From Clavibacter michiganensis (lineage in GTDB: Bacteria > Actinomycetota > Actinomycetes > Actinomycetales > Microbacteriaceae): a stretch of 64,000 nt of DNA. The notes under the pieces were generated by a model, which saw only the letters and a program-made list of their open reading frames with translations, did no database searches and was not told the DNA's origin. The position numbers and the translations under genes were made by a program. Shown in pieces: positions 1 through 9,067 of the stretch. The stretch lies in NCBI GenBank assembly GCA_002150995.1, contig MDHJ01000001.1, positions 62,001 to 126,000 on the forward strand, written 5' to 3'. Each line of letters begins with the position of its first letter. Position 1 is the stretch's first letter.

Positions 1-159
1 CCGCGCCTCCTGCAGCTCCGTCGTGACGACGAGCGCCCGCCGCGCGGTGATCGCGAGGCGGATGAGCACCACGAGCGCGAAGGCGCCGAGGGCCACGAGG
101 GCCAGGATCACGAGGACGTACAGGGCGATGCCGATGCTGGCGCCGGGGGAGGAGATCAT
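1..159 (-). CDS. Small membrane protein, N-terminal part (runs off the window)
   Basis: The first 53 residues of a protein are visible, starting at an ATG whose complement is at 157-159 and continuing past position 1. A hydrophobic stretch at about residues 8-33 (core ALYVLVILALVALGAFALV) forms one membrane segment. It is followed by a basic, polar stretch (RLAITARRA, then TTELQEAR) that would sit in the cytoplasm. This resembles small actinobacterial membrane proteins with a cytoplasmic coiled tail, but too little is present to name a family. It lies downstream of the two Ig-like genes on the same strand, separated by a possible terminator. Confidence 0.55.
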   Translation of the reverse strand, partial: MISSPGASIGIALYVLVILALVALGAFALVVLIRLAITARRALVVTTELQEAR

Positions 160-221
160 GCCGACGACGGTATACGTCCTCGGGGCGACGTGGGCGGCCG
201 GGTCCTCCGTCGTGGTGCGGC

Positions 222-257
222 GACGGACCCGGCCTCGGGGGAGGGACCGGGCCCGTC
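222..257 (-). terminator. Putative hairpin terminator after the first Ig-like gene
   Basis: An 11-bp arm GACGGACCCGG (222-232) pairs with CCGGGCCCGTC (247-257) with one G-T type mismatch. It lies about 70 bases past the stop of the Ig-like gene. There is no long U tract, as is usual in this GC range. Confidence 0.4.
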
Positions 258-293
258 TCGGCCGACCGCGTCTCGGCCGCCGCGGGTGGCCGA

Positions 294-323
294 GGCCCCG
301 CAGGCGGCGGCCCCGCAGGCGGC
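294..323. repeat. Tandem 15-bp duplication
   Basis: The unit GGCCCCGCAGGCGGC occurs twice without a gap, at 294-308 and 309-323. It sits immediately next to the stop codon of the Ig-like gene. It could be a copy-number-variable site; no function is apparent. Confidence 0.7.
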
Positions 324-326
324 GGC

Positions 327-1616
327 TCAGCCGACAGTGCGCCCGGCGCTCGTGCGCGTCTGCGCCGCGGGATACGACGGCAGGGTGCCCGTCACGCGGA
401 CCGACAGGACGTGCCCGCGGTCGGCGCCGGTGATGGCGTACGCGCTCGTGGTCGCACCGGGGATGGGGCGTCCGTCGCGCAGCCAGGCGTAGGACAGCTG
501 CACCGACGCGGGCCGCCACGATCCGGGACGCGCGGTCACCGTCCGGCCGACGGCCGCGATGCCCGTGATGACCGGCGTGCCGGCCACGACCACCGGCTGC
601 GGCACTCGCGGGGTCGGCGCGGAGATCCGCTCCACGGAGGCGTACCCGTCGCGCGCGCCACGCACGGCGACCGTGATGCGGGCCCCGATCCGGTTCGCGT
701 CGACCAGGAACGTGGGCCCGGTGGCGCCGAGCAGCGCCTTCCCGTCCGCGTACCACTGGTACGAGAGGCGCACGGGGGCGGGCTGCCACAGGCCTGTGCG
801 CACCGACAGGGTCGCGCCGTAGACGGCCTGGCCGAGGATCGCCGGCGGCGGGGTGGAGGTGAGGGGCCGCGATCCGGGGGCGCTGCCGGTGGTGCCGACG
901 GCCTCGGCGGTCGCCCACAGGTCCGGCACGATGCCGTAGGTGAGCGCGAAGCCGACGGAGGAGTCGTAGCCGCGATCCACGGTCACGGATCCCACGGCGT
1001 CGGTGAAGACGAACTCCCCGCCGCCGTCGAGCTCGTAGAAGATCTGGCTGTCCTCCGGCAGGTTCCCGTTGAGGGCCTCGCGCACGTCCCACCGGAAGGT
1101 GACCGTGGTGCCGGCCACGACGACCTCCGGCGTGTACGGGCGCGAGGACCCGGACGAGCGCACGGGCTCGGGAGCGCTGGCGGCGCCCACGACGGGCGCC
1201 CCGCCCACCGTCCCGACGATCCGCACGCTGAGGAGGTGCGGCCCGGCCGACGCGGGCGCGACCAGCGGACCGCCGAACCGGGTGACGGGGACGGTGCCCT
1301 CGGTGCGCCAGGGCCCCGTCTCGTCGAGCCGGTACTCGTAGCGGAGGCCGGAGGCGTCCTGGATGCCCGTGAGGTCGGGGAGGAGGAAGCCGTCGATGGT
1401 GGGCTCCACCTCGGTGCCGTAGCCCGAGGGCTCGAAGTCGGGCGCCGGGATCGCGACGGCCGCCGCGGCTGCCTCGGATCCCGTGGTCGGCGTCGTGGTC
1501 GGCGTGCCGAGCGTGCGCGCCGCTGCGGGGGACGCTCCCGAGAACGCGAGCCCCGCCGCGAGGACCAGGCTCACCGCGGCCGTCGGACGGCCTGCTCTCC
1601 GTGCCGTGCGGATCAT
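327..1616 (-). CDS. Secreted Ig-like repeat protein (paralog 1)
   Basis: A 429-residue exported protein. The start is the ATG at 1616, because MIRTARRAGRP followed by a hydrophobic core and an ASPAAA cleavage region makes a clean Sec signal peptide; an upstream in-frame start would bury it. A long beta-rich region follows. The C-terminal half has two repeats of about 80 residues built around the motif Y-x-W-x-x-D-G-x-x-[IL]-x-G-A-T, typical of Ig-like modules in secreted actinobacterial proteins. There is no LPXTG motif, lipobox or C-terminal membrane segment, so the protein is probably released or loosely wall-bound. It is a tandem paralog of the gene at 1786-3063, with the same opening residues MIRTA. 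A role in surface interaction or adhesion is inference. Confidence 0.75.
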   Translation of the reverse strand: MIRTARRAGRPTAAVSLVLAAGLAFSGASPAAARTLGTPTTTPTTGSEAAAAAVAIPAPDFEPSGYGTEVEPTIDGFLLPDLTGIQDASGLRYEYRLDETGPWRTEGTVPVTRFGGPLVAPASAGPHLLSVRIVGTVGGAPVVGAASAPEPVRSSGSSRPYTPEVVVAGTTVTFRWDVREALNGNLPEDSQIFYELDGGGEFVFTDAVGSVTVDRGYDSSVGFALTYGIVPDLWATAEAVGTTGSAPGSRPLTSTPPPAILGQAVYGATLSVRTGLWQPAPVRLSYQWYADGKALLGATGPTFLVDANRIGARITVAVRGARDGYASVERISAPTPRVPQPVVVAGTPVITGIAAVGRTVTARPGSWRPASVQLSYAWLRDGRPIPGATTSAYAITGADRGHVLSVRVTGTLPSYPAAQTRTSAGRTVG

Positions 1617-1733
1617 CGTCGGACCGTCCGTTCCCGGGCTCCGTCGCCCGATGAGGCGAATCCTCGTCCCTGCCCCCGTGGCCCGCATCCCCCCGTTCGG
1701 GGTGCCGGTCGGCGGGCCGGGCGCCGGGACGCG

Positions 1734-1769
1734 GACGGGCCCGGATCCCATGGGGGAGCCGGGCCCGTC
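1734..1769 (-). terminator. Hairpin terminator between the two Ig-like genes
   Basis: Perfect 11-bp arms GACGGGCCCGG (1734-1744) and CCGGGCCCGTC (1759-1769) flank a 14-base loop. It lies 17 bases past the stop at 1786. The arms closely resemble those of the hairpin at 222-257, so this terminator seems to have been duplicated with the gene. Confidence 0.6.
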
Positions 1770-1785
1770 GCGGGTCGGACGCGGG

Positions 1786-3063
1786 TCAGCGCACCTTCAC
1801 GCCCGCGCTCGCGCGCGCCTGGTTGTCGTACGTGTAGATGACGGCGCTCACGATGGCGGTGACCGTGTGGCCGCGGTCCGCCTCCGTCAGCGTGTACGTC
1901 CGCGCGGTCGCCCCGGGGATCGCCTTCCCGTCGCGCTTCCACTGGTAGCCGAGCTCCAGCGACGCGGGCTTCCAGATGCCGGGCTGCGCGGTGAGCGTGC
2001 GGCCGACGACCGGGTTGCCGGTGATGCGCGGGGTGCCCGCGGTGATGACGGGCTGCGCCACGACCTTCGTCGGACCCGAGGTGCGCACGGCGGCGACGTA
2101 CCCGTCGCGGGATCCGCGCACGGAGACGGTGAGGCGGTGCCCGATGTCGTAGCCGTCGACCTTCCGGGTCGCGTGCGTCGCCCCGGGGATCCGCTCGCCG
2201 TCGCGGAACCACTGGTACTCGTACGCCGTGGCGGCCGGCTTCCAGGTGCCCGTGCGCACGGAGAGGGTGGACCCGTACTCGACCGTGCCGACGATCGACG
2301 GGAGCGGGGTCGACGTGAACGGCCGCGCGCCCGGGGCGTCGGCGGTGATGCCGTCGACGTGGACGTAGCGCCACGCGGTCGGGGTGGGGCCGAAGACCAG
2401 GTCGAAGCCGACGCGCTTCCCGTAGCCGGGCGAGACGGTGAGCGATCCGGTGACGTCCACGGGGACGAGCGGCCCGTCGTCGACCTGCGTGAAGACGTCG
2501 CTCTCCTCCGCGGTGAAGCCGTTCAGGGCCTCGAGCACGTCCCAGCGGAACGTGACGGACGGCCCGTCCACGACGACCTCCGGCGTGTACTCCAGGGTCC
2601 CGCCGACCGCCCGCACCTCGATCGGCGCCGATGCCGCGCCGACGACGGGCACGCCGTCGACCGTGCCCACGACGCGCATGCTGAGCAGGTGCGTGCCCGC
2701 GGAGGCCGGGACGTAGATCTCGTCGTCGCCGCTCACGTAGCCCGAGAAGGACAGCGGGGTCCAGGTGCCCGTGCGGTCCAGCTGGTACTCGTACGTGAGG
2801 CCCGAGGGGTCGTCGATGCCGGTCAGGTCGACCGTGGCGAGGCCGTGGAACTTGGATCCCGCGCTGTAGTCGAAGCCGTAGGGCTGCACGACCGGGGCGG
2901 GGACGCGGATCGCCGCCGCGGTCGTCGAGCCGGTGGTCCCCGCGACGGGTGCGGGCGCGGTGGCGGCCTGCGCGGGCACGGCGCCCGCGAGCGCGGTGCC
3001 GGCCGCGATCACGACGGCCAGGGCGGTGAGCGGGAGACGTCGTCCCCCTGCGGTGCGGATCAT
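1786..3063 (-). CDS. Secreted Ig-like repeat protein (paralog 2)
   Basis: A 425-residue exported protein. The N-terminus MIRTAGGRRLP, a hydrophobic core and AVPAQAA form a Sec signal peptide. The middle parallels its neighbour: both carry a Y-x-Y-x-L-D-x-T-G-x-W segment, a SAGTHLLS-or-similar segment, and a TPEVVV...VTFRWDV segment. Two Ig-like repeats of about 80 residues follow, each with Y-Q-W-x-R-D-G-x-x-I-P-G-A-T or a close variant. The two genes are a clear tandem duplication that has diverged. No anchoring motif is seen. Ligand and function are unknown. Confidence 0.75.
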   Translation of the reverse strand: MIRTAGGRRLPLTALAVVIAAGTALAGAVPAQAATAPAPVAGTTGSTTAAAIRVPAPVVQPYGFDYSAGSKFHGLATVDLTGIDDPSGLTYEYQLDRTGTWTPLSFSGYVSGDDEIYVPASAGTHLLSMRVVGTVDGVPVVGAASAPIEVRAVGGTLEYTPEVVVDGPSVTFRWDVLEALNGFTAEESDVFTQVDDGPLVPVDVTGSLTVSPGYGKRVGFDLVFGPTPTAWRYVHVDGITADAPGARPFTSTPLPSIVGTVEYGSTLSVRTGTWKPAATAYEYQWFRDGERIPGATHATRKVDGYDIGHRLTVSVRGSRDGYVAAVRTSGPTKVVAQPVITAGTPRITGNPVVGRTLTAQPGIWKPASLELGYQWKRDGKAIPGATARTYTLTEADRGHTVTAIVSAVIYTYDNQARASAGVKVR

Positions 3064-3232
3064 GCGGTCCTTCCATCCCGGGGCATCGTCGGCCCCCGGT
3101 AGATCGTCCTCCGTGCCCGGTCAGCAGTGCATCCCCCCGTAGGGGTCCTCCCCGAGAGGGGCGTAGCGTGGATCCCGCGCCGGCCGACCCCGCGCCCGTC
3201 CGTCCCCCTCCCCGCACGACAGGAGCCCCCGC

Positions 3233-3874
3233 ATGACCACCGTCCTCCTCACCGGCTTCGAGCCCTTCGACGGCGACACCAGCAACCCGTCGTGGACGGC
3301 CGTGCAGGAGGTGCGGGACCGATGGGACGGCGACGCGGACATCCACGTGCGGCAGCTGCCCGTGGACTTCGCGCGGGTCGACGACGCGCTGCGCACGGCG
3401 CTCGCCGAGGTGCAGCCCGACGTCGTGGTCGCCGTGGGCCTCGCGGGCGGCATCGAGACGCTCGAGGTGGAGCGCATCGCGATCAACGTCGACGACGCCC
3501 GCATCCCCGACAACACCGGATCCCAGCCCATCGACGAGCCCGTGGTCGCGGGCGGCCCCGCCGCCTACTTCAGCACCCTGCCGATCAAGGCGGCCGTCGC
3601 CGCGGTGCGCACGAAGGGCATCCCCGCGGTCGTCTCGCAGACCGCCGGCACGTACACCTGCAACCACGTCTTCTACCTGCTCATGCACGAGCTGCGCGAG
3701 CGGCCGGCGGTGCGCGGCGGCTTCGTGCACATCCCGTACTCGACGGAGGAGGCGATCGGCACCGACCGCCCCTACCTGCGCATGGAGGAGATCGCGGCAG
3801 GCCTCACCGCCGTGGTGCAGGCGACGCTCCGCAACGCGACGGACGTGAAGGCGGGCGGCGGCTCGCTCGACTGA
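3233..3874 (+). CDS. pcp: Pyroglutamyl-peptidase I (cysteine peptidase family C15)
   Basis: This cytoplasmic enzyme removes N-terminal pyroglutamate from peptides. The 213-residue length is normal for the family. It opens with VLLTGFEPFDGDTSNPSW, the Pcp N-terminal signature. The catalytic triad is visible: Glu80 (in ETLEVERIAIN), Cys143 (in GTYTCNHVFY) and His166 (in GGFVHIPYS). The ATG at 3233 follows an AGGAG ribosome site. It converges with sufU across a strong hairpin. Confidence 0.95.
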   Translation: MTTVLLTGFEPFDGDTSNPSWTAVQEVRDRWDGDADIHVRQLPVDFARVDDALRTALAEVQPDVVVAVGLAGGIETLEVERIAINVDDARIPDNTGSQPIDEPVVAGGPAAYFSTLPIKAAVAAVRTKGIPAVVSQTAGTYTCNHVFYLLMHELRERPAVRGGFVHIPYSTEEAIGTDRPYLRMEEIAAGLTAVVQATLRNATDVKAGGGSLD

Positions 3875-3877
3875 GCC

Positions 3878-3898
3878 GCGGCCCGGGGAACGGGCCGC
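3878..3898. terminator. Bidirectional terminator between pcp and sufU
   Basis: Arms GCGGCCCG (3878-3885) and CGGGCCGC (3891-3898) enclose a GGGAA loop. The hairpin sits between the two convergent stop codons at 3874 and 3924. Confidence 0.65.
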
Positions 3899-3923
3899 AC
3901 AGCGCTCCGCCGGTCGGCGTGCG

Positions 3924-4364
3924 TCAGCGTCCGGCCAGCGCCTCCTCGAGGGCGGTCCAGGGGAGGACGGCGCACTTCACCCGTCCCACGTACCTGGCGA
4001 CCCCGTCGAGCGCCACGGCGTCGCCGAAGGCCTCCGGGTCGAGCTCCAGGGTGCCCCGTCCCCGCATCACGGCGCGGAACTCGGCGATGCGCTCGACGAC
4101 CTCGGGCACGGGCGCGCCGTCGACGACGCCCACGAGCATGGAGGCCGACGCCTGCGAGATGGCGCAGCCCCGCCCCTCCCAGCGCACCTCGGTGATCCGG
4201 TCGTCCTCGACGCGGATCCCCAGGGTCACCTCGTCGCCGCACGTCGGGTTCACCTGGTGCGCCCGCAGCGCCCAGCCGTCGGTGGCGCCGCGGCCCTCCG
4301 GCGTGCGCGAGTGGTCGAGGATCAGCTCCTGGTAGAGCCCGCCGGAGCCTGCGGCCGCGGTCAT
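3924..4364 (-). CDS. sufU: SufU-type Fe-S cluster assembly protein
   Basis: A 146-residue protein of the IscU/SufU fold, the sulfur acceptor and partner of SufS in actinobacteria and Firmicutes. The three cysteines expected to bind zinc are present: Cys42 (NPTCGDEV), Cys67 (GRGCAIS, followed by QASASM) and Cys131 (RVKCAVLPW). The insertion between the second and third cysteines is the feature that distinguishes SufU from IscU. The ATG at 4364 overlaps the sufS stop (ATGA), so the two are translationally coupled. The remaining suf genes are not in this window. Confidence 0.93.
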   Translation of the reverse strand: MTAAAGSGGLYQELILDHSRTPEGRGATDGWALRAHQVNPTCGDEVTLGIRVEDDRITEVRWEGRGCAISQASASMLVGVVDGAPVPEVVERIAEFRAVMRGRGTLELDPEAFGDAVALDGVARYVGRVKCAVLPWTALEEALAGR

Positions 4365-5668
4365 CGTGCGGCTCCGAAGAAGGCGGCCGCGTCCTCGACG
4401 CCCTGCAGGAACAGGTCGATCTCGGCGTCGGTCGTGTACAGGGACCCGCTCGCCCGGGTGGATGCGGTGAGCCCGAGCCGCCGGTGGAGCGGCTGCGCGC
4501 AGTGGTGCCCGACGCGGACGGCGATGCCGCGGTCGTCGAGGATCTGCCCCACGTCGTGGGCGTGGACCCCGTCGAGGTCGAACGCGGCGAGGCCCACCCG
4601 GTCCCGGCCGACGCCCGGGCCGATGACCCGCACGCCGCGGATCCCGGAGAGGCCCTGCACGAGGCGCTCGCCGAGGCGGCGGCCGTGCTCCCCGACCCGG
4701 TCCATGCCGACCGCCCGGAGGTAGTCGACGGCGGCGCCGAGCGCCACCACCTGGGATATGCGCTGCGTGCCCGCCTCGAAGCGCTGCGGCGGCGGCAGGA
4801 ACTCCGCGGACTCCATGGTGACGGTCGTGATCATCGACCCGCCCGTGAGGAACGGCGGCAGCGCCTCGAGCACCGCGCGGCGCCCATAGAGCACGCCGAT
4901 GCCCGTCGGCGCGAGCATCTTGTGGCCGCTGAAGACCGCGAGGTCGACGTCGAGCGCCCGCAGGTCCACCGGCAGGTGCGGCACCGACTGGCAGGCGTCG
5001 AGCACGACGAGGGCCCCGACGGCGTGCGCCCGCGCCACGACGGCGGCGAGCGGCGCGACGGCCCCGAGCACGTTGGACACGTGGGCGAGGGCCACGACGC
5101 GCGTCCGGTCGGTGATCACGTCGTCGAGCGCGTCGAGGCGGAGGGCGCCGTCGTCGTCGACCGGGATGAACCGGAGCCGGGCGCCCGTGCGGCGCGCGAG
5201 CTGCTGCCAGGGGATGAGGTTGGAGTGGTGCTCCGACTCGGTGACCACGATCTCGTCCCCGGCCCGCACCCGGATGCCGTCGGGCGCGCTCGCCTCGCCC
5301 AGCCCGTGCGCGACGAGGTTGATGCCCTCCGTCGCGTTGGACGTCCAGACGATCTCGCCCGCGTCGACGCCGACGAACCGCGCCACCTTCTCGCGCGCCT
5401 CCTCGAACTCCTCCGTCGCGAGCGCCGCGAGGGTGTGAGCGCCGCGGTGGACGGCGGCGTTGCGGTGCTCCAGGTAGGCGCGTTCCGCGTCCAGCACGGA
5501 GCGCGGCTTCTGCGAGGTCGCGGCGGAGTCGAGGTACACGAGCGGGTGCCCGTTCACCTCGGTGTCGAGCAGGGGGAAGTCGCGGCGGAGGGCGGCGATC
5601 TCGTCGTCGGTGAGCCCGGCGGGTCGCGCCGGTCCGGCCGCGGGGACGTCGTGCGGTGCGGTGTGCAT
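4361..5668 (-). CDS. sufS: SufS-type cysteine desulfurase
   Basis: A 435-residue PLP enzyme of the class V aminotransferase fold that mobilises sulfur from cysteine as persulfide for Fe-S cluster assembly. Visible hallmarks are YLDSAATSQKP near the N-terminus, ESEHHSN, DACQSVPHLPVD, the PLP lysine in FSGHKMLAPTGIGVLYG, and the catalytic cysteine in RVGHHCAQPL. The ATG at 5668 gives the normal length; the same frame stays open upstream only because the neighbouring transporter has lost its stop to a base deletion. It is the first gene of a sufS-sufU pair. Confidence 0.95.
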   Translation of the reverse strand: MHTAPHDVPAAGPARPAGLTDDEIAALRRDFPLLDTEVNGHPLVYLDSAATSQKPRSVLDAERAYLEHRNAAVHRGAHTLAALATEEFEEAREKVARFVGVDAGEIVWTSNATEGINLVAHGLGEASAPDGIRVRAGDEIVVTESEHHSNLIPWQQLARRTGARLRFIPVDDDGALRLDALDDVITDRTRVVALAHVSNVLGAVAPLAAVVARAHAVGALVVLDACQSVPHLPVDLRALDVDLAVFSGHKMLAPTGIGVLYGRRAVLEALPPFLTGGSMITTVTMESAEFLPPPQRFEAGTQRISQVVALGAAVDYLRAVGMDRVGEHGRRLGERLVQGLSGIRGVRVIGPGVGRDRVGLAAFDLDGVHAHDVGQILDDRGIAVRVGHHCAQPLHRRLGLTASTRASGSLYTTDAEIDLFLQGVEDAAAFFGAAR

Positions 5669-5759
5669 CCGACCACTCCACCCGCAGCGGGCCTCCGGCG
5701 CAACACCGTGACGGCCGCGGCGCGTCGCGGGGCGGCTCGGGCCGGGAGCGCGCCCCGCG

Positions 5760-7150
5760 TCAGGCCGCGCGCGCGTCCGCCCGCGCACCCGCGTCATGAG
5801 CACGAGGCCCGCGAGGAGCACGATCACGATGCCGACGATCCCGAAGCGCGTGTCGCCGGTGATGGCGACCGCGATGCCGAAGAGGCCGGGCGCGAGGAAC
5901 GAGACCGCGCGTCCGGTGGTCGTGTAGAGGCCGAACATCTCTCCCTCGCGGCCCGCGGGGAGATGCGGGCGAGGAACGTGCGGCTCGACGACTGCACCGG
6001 TCCCACGAACAGGCAGAGGAACAGGCCCGTGGCCCAGAAGCCGGCCTTCACGTCGCCGACGGCGAGCACCGCGGATCCGCCGACCACCAGGCACGCGAGC
6101 GAGACCAGGATCACCGGCTTCGCGCCGAAGCGGTCGTCGAACCATCCCGCCGCGAACGTGCCGATGCCGGCGACGACGTTGGCGGCCACGCCGAACAGCA
6201 GCACCTCGGTGGTGGTGAACCCGAAGACCTGGGCGGCGATGATCGCCCCGAACGTGAACACGGCGGCCAGGCCGTCGCGGAACACGGCGCTCGCGAGGAG
6301 GAAGACGAGCACGCGCGGCGACTCCCGGTACAGCTGGGCGATGCGCCGGAACAGCACGCGGTACGACTCGACGACCCCCTGCCGCGCGCGCCGGGCGCCG
6401 ACGGGATCTCGGGCACGCCCACCAGCACCGGGATCGAGAACACGGCGCACCAGATCGCGGCCACGAGGATCGCGATGCGCACGTCGAGCGCGCCGCCCTC
6501 GGCCCCCGACGGCAGGCCGAGGAGCCCGGACGCGCCGGGCGTCCCGAAGTCGAAGAGGAACAGGCCGAGCAGCAGCGCCAGCAGCACGATGCCGCCCACG
6601 TAGCCCATGCCCCAGCCGAGGCCGGACACCCGGCCGACCGTGCGCGGGTGCTCACCTGCACGAGCATCGCGTTGTAGTTCACGCTCGCGAACTCGAAGAA
6701 GACGTTGCCGGTGGCGAGCAGCGCGGCGCCGAGCCACAGGTACGAGGGCACGGGCTCCACGAGCACCATGCCGAGCATGGCGAGCACCACGATGCCCGTG
6801 TTGACGCCGAGCCAGAGGCGGCGCCGACCGGATCCGTCGGACCGCTGCCCGAGCACGGGCGCGAGCAGCGCGATGAGGAGGCCCGCGATGGTGAGCGCGA
6901 GCGAGATGACGCCGGAGGTGTCGGCCTTCGCGGCGACGAGCGCGGGGTTCCGGTCGTCGTCGCCCGCGGCCGCGACGATCGCGGGATCCACGAACAGGCT
7001 GCTGGCGAGGTAGGTGCTGAAGACGAAGGTGGTGACGACCGCGTTGAAGGCGGCGGATCCCCAGTCCCACAGCGCCCAGGCGGCGACCCGTCGGCGGGGT
7101 GGGACGGTCTCGTCGGGCGCGTGCTCGCCCGCGGGCGCGGTGGTGCTCAT
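5760..7150 (-). CDS. MFS transporter of the UMF1/Atg22-like family (four apparent frameshifts)
   Basis: A membrane transporter of about 464 residues with 12 expected membrane segments. The opening WALWDWGSAAFNAVVTTFVF matches the WALYDFANSAF-type signature of the UMF1 (vacuole effluxer Atg22-like) family; the substrate is unknown. The reading frame breaks four times, at about 6646, 6393, 5957 and 5780. Each break lies in a run of C or G and is healed by one extra base. The repaired gene ends at a TGA whose complement is at 5760-5762, giving exactly 465 codons. I treat the breaks as sequence errors. The start at 7150 is divergent from the phosphotransferase gene. Confidence 0.75.
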
Positions 7151-7196
7151 GCTCGCAACCTAGTCGGTGGACGTGTCGCGGCCGGGGCGGGCGGCC

Positions 7197-7202
7197 TAGC
7201 CT
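7197..7202 (+). promoter_or_regulatory. -10 element of a probable leaderless promoter
   Basis: TAGCCT ends 6 bases before the ATG at 7209, so transcription would begin at or next to the start codon. No Shine-Dalgarno sequence is present. Confidence 0.5.
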
Positions 7203-7208
7203 GGCCGG

Positions 7209-7955
7209 ATGGACGGACCCCTCGCCGGCGGCAACATGAACAGGGTGGAGCGCGAGGGCGGCACCGTCCTCCGCGACGCCGGCCCCTGGACCGCCACGGT
7301 GCACCGCTACCTGCGGCACCTGGCGCTCGCGGGCGTCGTCGGGATCCCCGAGCCCCTCGGCGTGGAGGACGGCCGCGAGCGGCTGACCTTCCTCGAGGGC
7401 GACGTGCCCGTGTACCCGCTGCCCGCCTGGGTCTGGACCGACGACGTGCTCGAGCAGGCCGGCCGCCGCCTCCGCGAGCTGCACGACGCGAGCGTCGGGT
7501 TCGCGCTCGACGGCGCCGTCTGGCAGTCGCCGACGAAGGTCCCCGCGGAGGTCATCTGCCACAACGACTTCGCGCCGCACAACCTGGTGTTCGCCGACGG
7601 CCGCCTGACGGGCGTGATCGACGTCGACATGTGCTCGCCCGGGCCGCGCCTCTGGGACCTCGCGTACCTGGCCACGCGGGCCGTGCCGCTGTCGGAGTCG
7701 GCGCAGGACGGCGCCCCGGGCATGGACGACGCGCGCCGCCGCGTGGCCCTGCTGCTCGGCGCGTACGGGTCCGACGCGTCCTTCGCCGACGTCCTTCGCA
7801 TCGCGATCCTGCGCCTCCACGACCTCGCCGCGATCTCGATCGCCAAGGCCGACGAGCTCGGGAAGCCGCACCTGCGCGACGACGCCGCGTACTACTCGGC
7901 GGACGCCGCGTTCCTCCGCGGGATCCTCGACGCCGAGCCCGAGCGGGCGCGCTAG
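7209..7955 (+). CDS. Aminoglycoside phosphotransferase (APH)-family kinase
   Basis: A 248-residue protein with the protein-kinase-like APH fold. The catalytic loop is ICHNDFAPHNLVF (H-x-D-x-x-x-x-N), followed by the metal-binding DVDMCSPGPRLWDLAYLA, equivalent to the DFG-like aspartate. The N-terminal lobe is short. Enzymes of this family phosphorylate hydroxyl groups on small molecules, including antibiotics, choline and sugars; nothing here identifies the substrate. The ATG at 7209 is preceded directly by a -10 element, suggesting a leaderless mRNA. Confidence 0.8.
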   Translation: MDGPLAGGNMNRVEREGGTVLRDAGPWTATVHRYLRHLALAGVVGIPEPLGVEDGRERLTFLEGDVPVYPLPAWVWTDDVLEQAGRRLRELHDASVGFALDGAVWQSPTKVPAEVICHNDFAPHNLVFADGRLTGVIDVDMCSPGPRLWDLAYLATRAVPLSESAQDGAPGMDDARRRVALLLGAYGSDASFADVLRIAILRLHDLAAISIAKADELGKPHLRDDAAYYSADAAFLRGILDAEPERAR

Positions 7956-7996
7956 CCCGCCCCCGCCGGGCCGCGCCGCCCGCCGCGCTGTCACCT

Positions 7997-8437
7997 TCAG
8001 CCGCGCGGCAGCCGTCCCGCGACCTCCCGCAGCACGTCGCGGTCCTCGTAGGCGAGGTCCATCGCGATCGCCTCGTCCACCGGGAACCACGCGACCCGCT
8101 GTCCCTCGGTGAGCCGGATGTCCTCCGCCGCCACGTCGAGCCGCGCGGTGAACGTGTGCTCCACGCCGTAGGAGCGCGTCCGGCTCATCAGGTGCACGAC
8201 GTCCGCGGCCGGGATGCGCGCCCCGAGCTCCTCCTCGACCTCCCGCACGATGCACGCGAGCGGCGTCTCGGGCGCCTCGAGCATCCCGCCGGGCAGCGCC
8301 CACATGCCGGGGAAGGGGATGGCGGGGATGTCGTCCCGCAGCTGCAGGAGGATCCGCCCGGCCGCGTCGACGAGCACCACCTGGCACCCTTCGGGCAGGG
8401 CGGCATCGGGAGCCGCGGCCTCGCCCGCCGTGCTCAC
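7997..8437 (-). CDS. NUDIX hydrolase
   Basis: A 146-residue NUDIX-fold hydrolase. The NUDIX box (G-x5-E-x7-R-E-x-x-E-E-x-G) is visible from GGMLEAPETP through CIVREVEEELGA, so it is probably an active pyrophosphohydrolase of a nucleoside-diphosphate-linked substrate. The chosen start is a GTG at 8437 that overlaps the MarR stop (GTGA), which gives the expected length; a longer reading would run antisense through the regulator. Coupling to a MarR regulator suggests co-regulated stress or detoxification, which is inference. Confidence 0.82.
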   Translation of the reverse strand: MSTAGEAAAPDAALPEGCQVVLVDAAGRILLQLRDDIPAIPFPGMWALPGGMLEAPETPLACIVREVEEELGARIPAADVVHLMSRTRSYGVEHTFTARLDVAAEDIRLTEGQRVAWFPVDEAIAMDLAYEDRDVLREVAGRLPRG

Positions 8438-8949
8438 GCGCGCGCGGATCCGGCCGCGTCCGGCCCGTCGAGCGTGTGCGCGGTCATCGCGATCGCGGCG
8501 CGCGCGATGTCCTCCGCCGTCTCCTCCGTGCCGAGCGCCGGCGAGGCGTGCAGCGCGGCGGCGGCGGCGGCGCGGTAGTCGTCGGTCATCCGCTCCAGCG
8601 TCGCGCGGCCGGCGTCGGTCAGCTCGAGGAAGACGCTGCGGCGGTCCCGCGGGTTCGGCACGCGGTCGAGGTGCCCGGCGCCGACCAGCCGGTCGATCAC
8701 GGCGGTCACGGCGCCCGTGCCCATGGAGATCTCGGAGGCCAGGAGCTTCGGGGTCATGCGGCCGAGGTCGCCGACGACGCTGATCACGGTCAGGTCGGTC
8801 ACGTTCACGCCGATGTCCTGGGCGATGCGGGTGCGCAGGTGGCGCTGCGCGGTCTCGACCATGTGCAGCGCGTTCGCCAGGGACTCCACGGCCGTCGGGT
8901 CCACGGCCGTGGACTCGTCGGGGCGGGAGGCGGTTCTCTCCGGGGTCAT
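8434..8949 (-). CDS. MarR-family transcriptional regulator
   Basis: A 171-residue winged-helix DNA-binding protein. The helix-turn-helix and wing are recognisable: LTVISVVGDLGRMTPKLLA, then GAVTAVIDRLVGAGHLDR, then the wing PNPRDRRSVFLELTDAGRA. The C-terminal tail is alanine-rich. Proteins of this family usually repress their own operon and respond to small phenolic ligands. It is the first gene of a coupled pair with the NUDIX hydrolase and is divergent from the TasA-like gene at 9178, so that promoter region is a candidate target. Confidence 0.85.
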   Translation of the reverse strand: MTPERTASRPDESTAVDPTAVESLANALHMVETAQRHLRTRIAQDIGVNVTDLTVISVVGDLGRMTPKLLASEISMGTGAVTAVIDRLVGAGHLDRVPNPRDRRSVFLELTDAGRATLERMTDDYRAAAAAALHASPALGTEETAEDIARAAIAMTAHTLDGPDAAGSARA

Positions 8950-9067
8950 CGTCGGGCGTCCCTGTGTCGGGGGATCCGGCGGGATCCCGAGGCGGTCCAG
9001 CGACTGTAACGCGGGCTCGGGGCCCCCTGACCCCCCTCGTCGCGCGATGGCCCCCGCAGTGGGGGGA

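Noticed and set aside
4361..7150. A single open frame joining the MFS transporter N-terminus to SufS
   Set aside because: The frame is open only because single bases are missing in the transporter. Restoring them gives a transporter stop at 5760 and leaves SufS with its own start at 5668.
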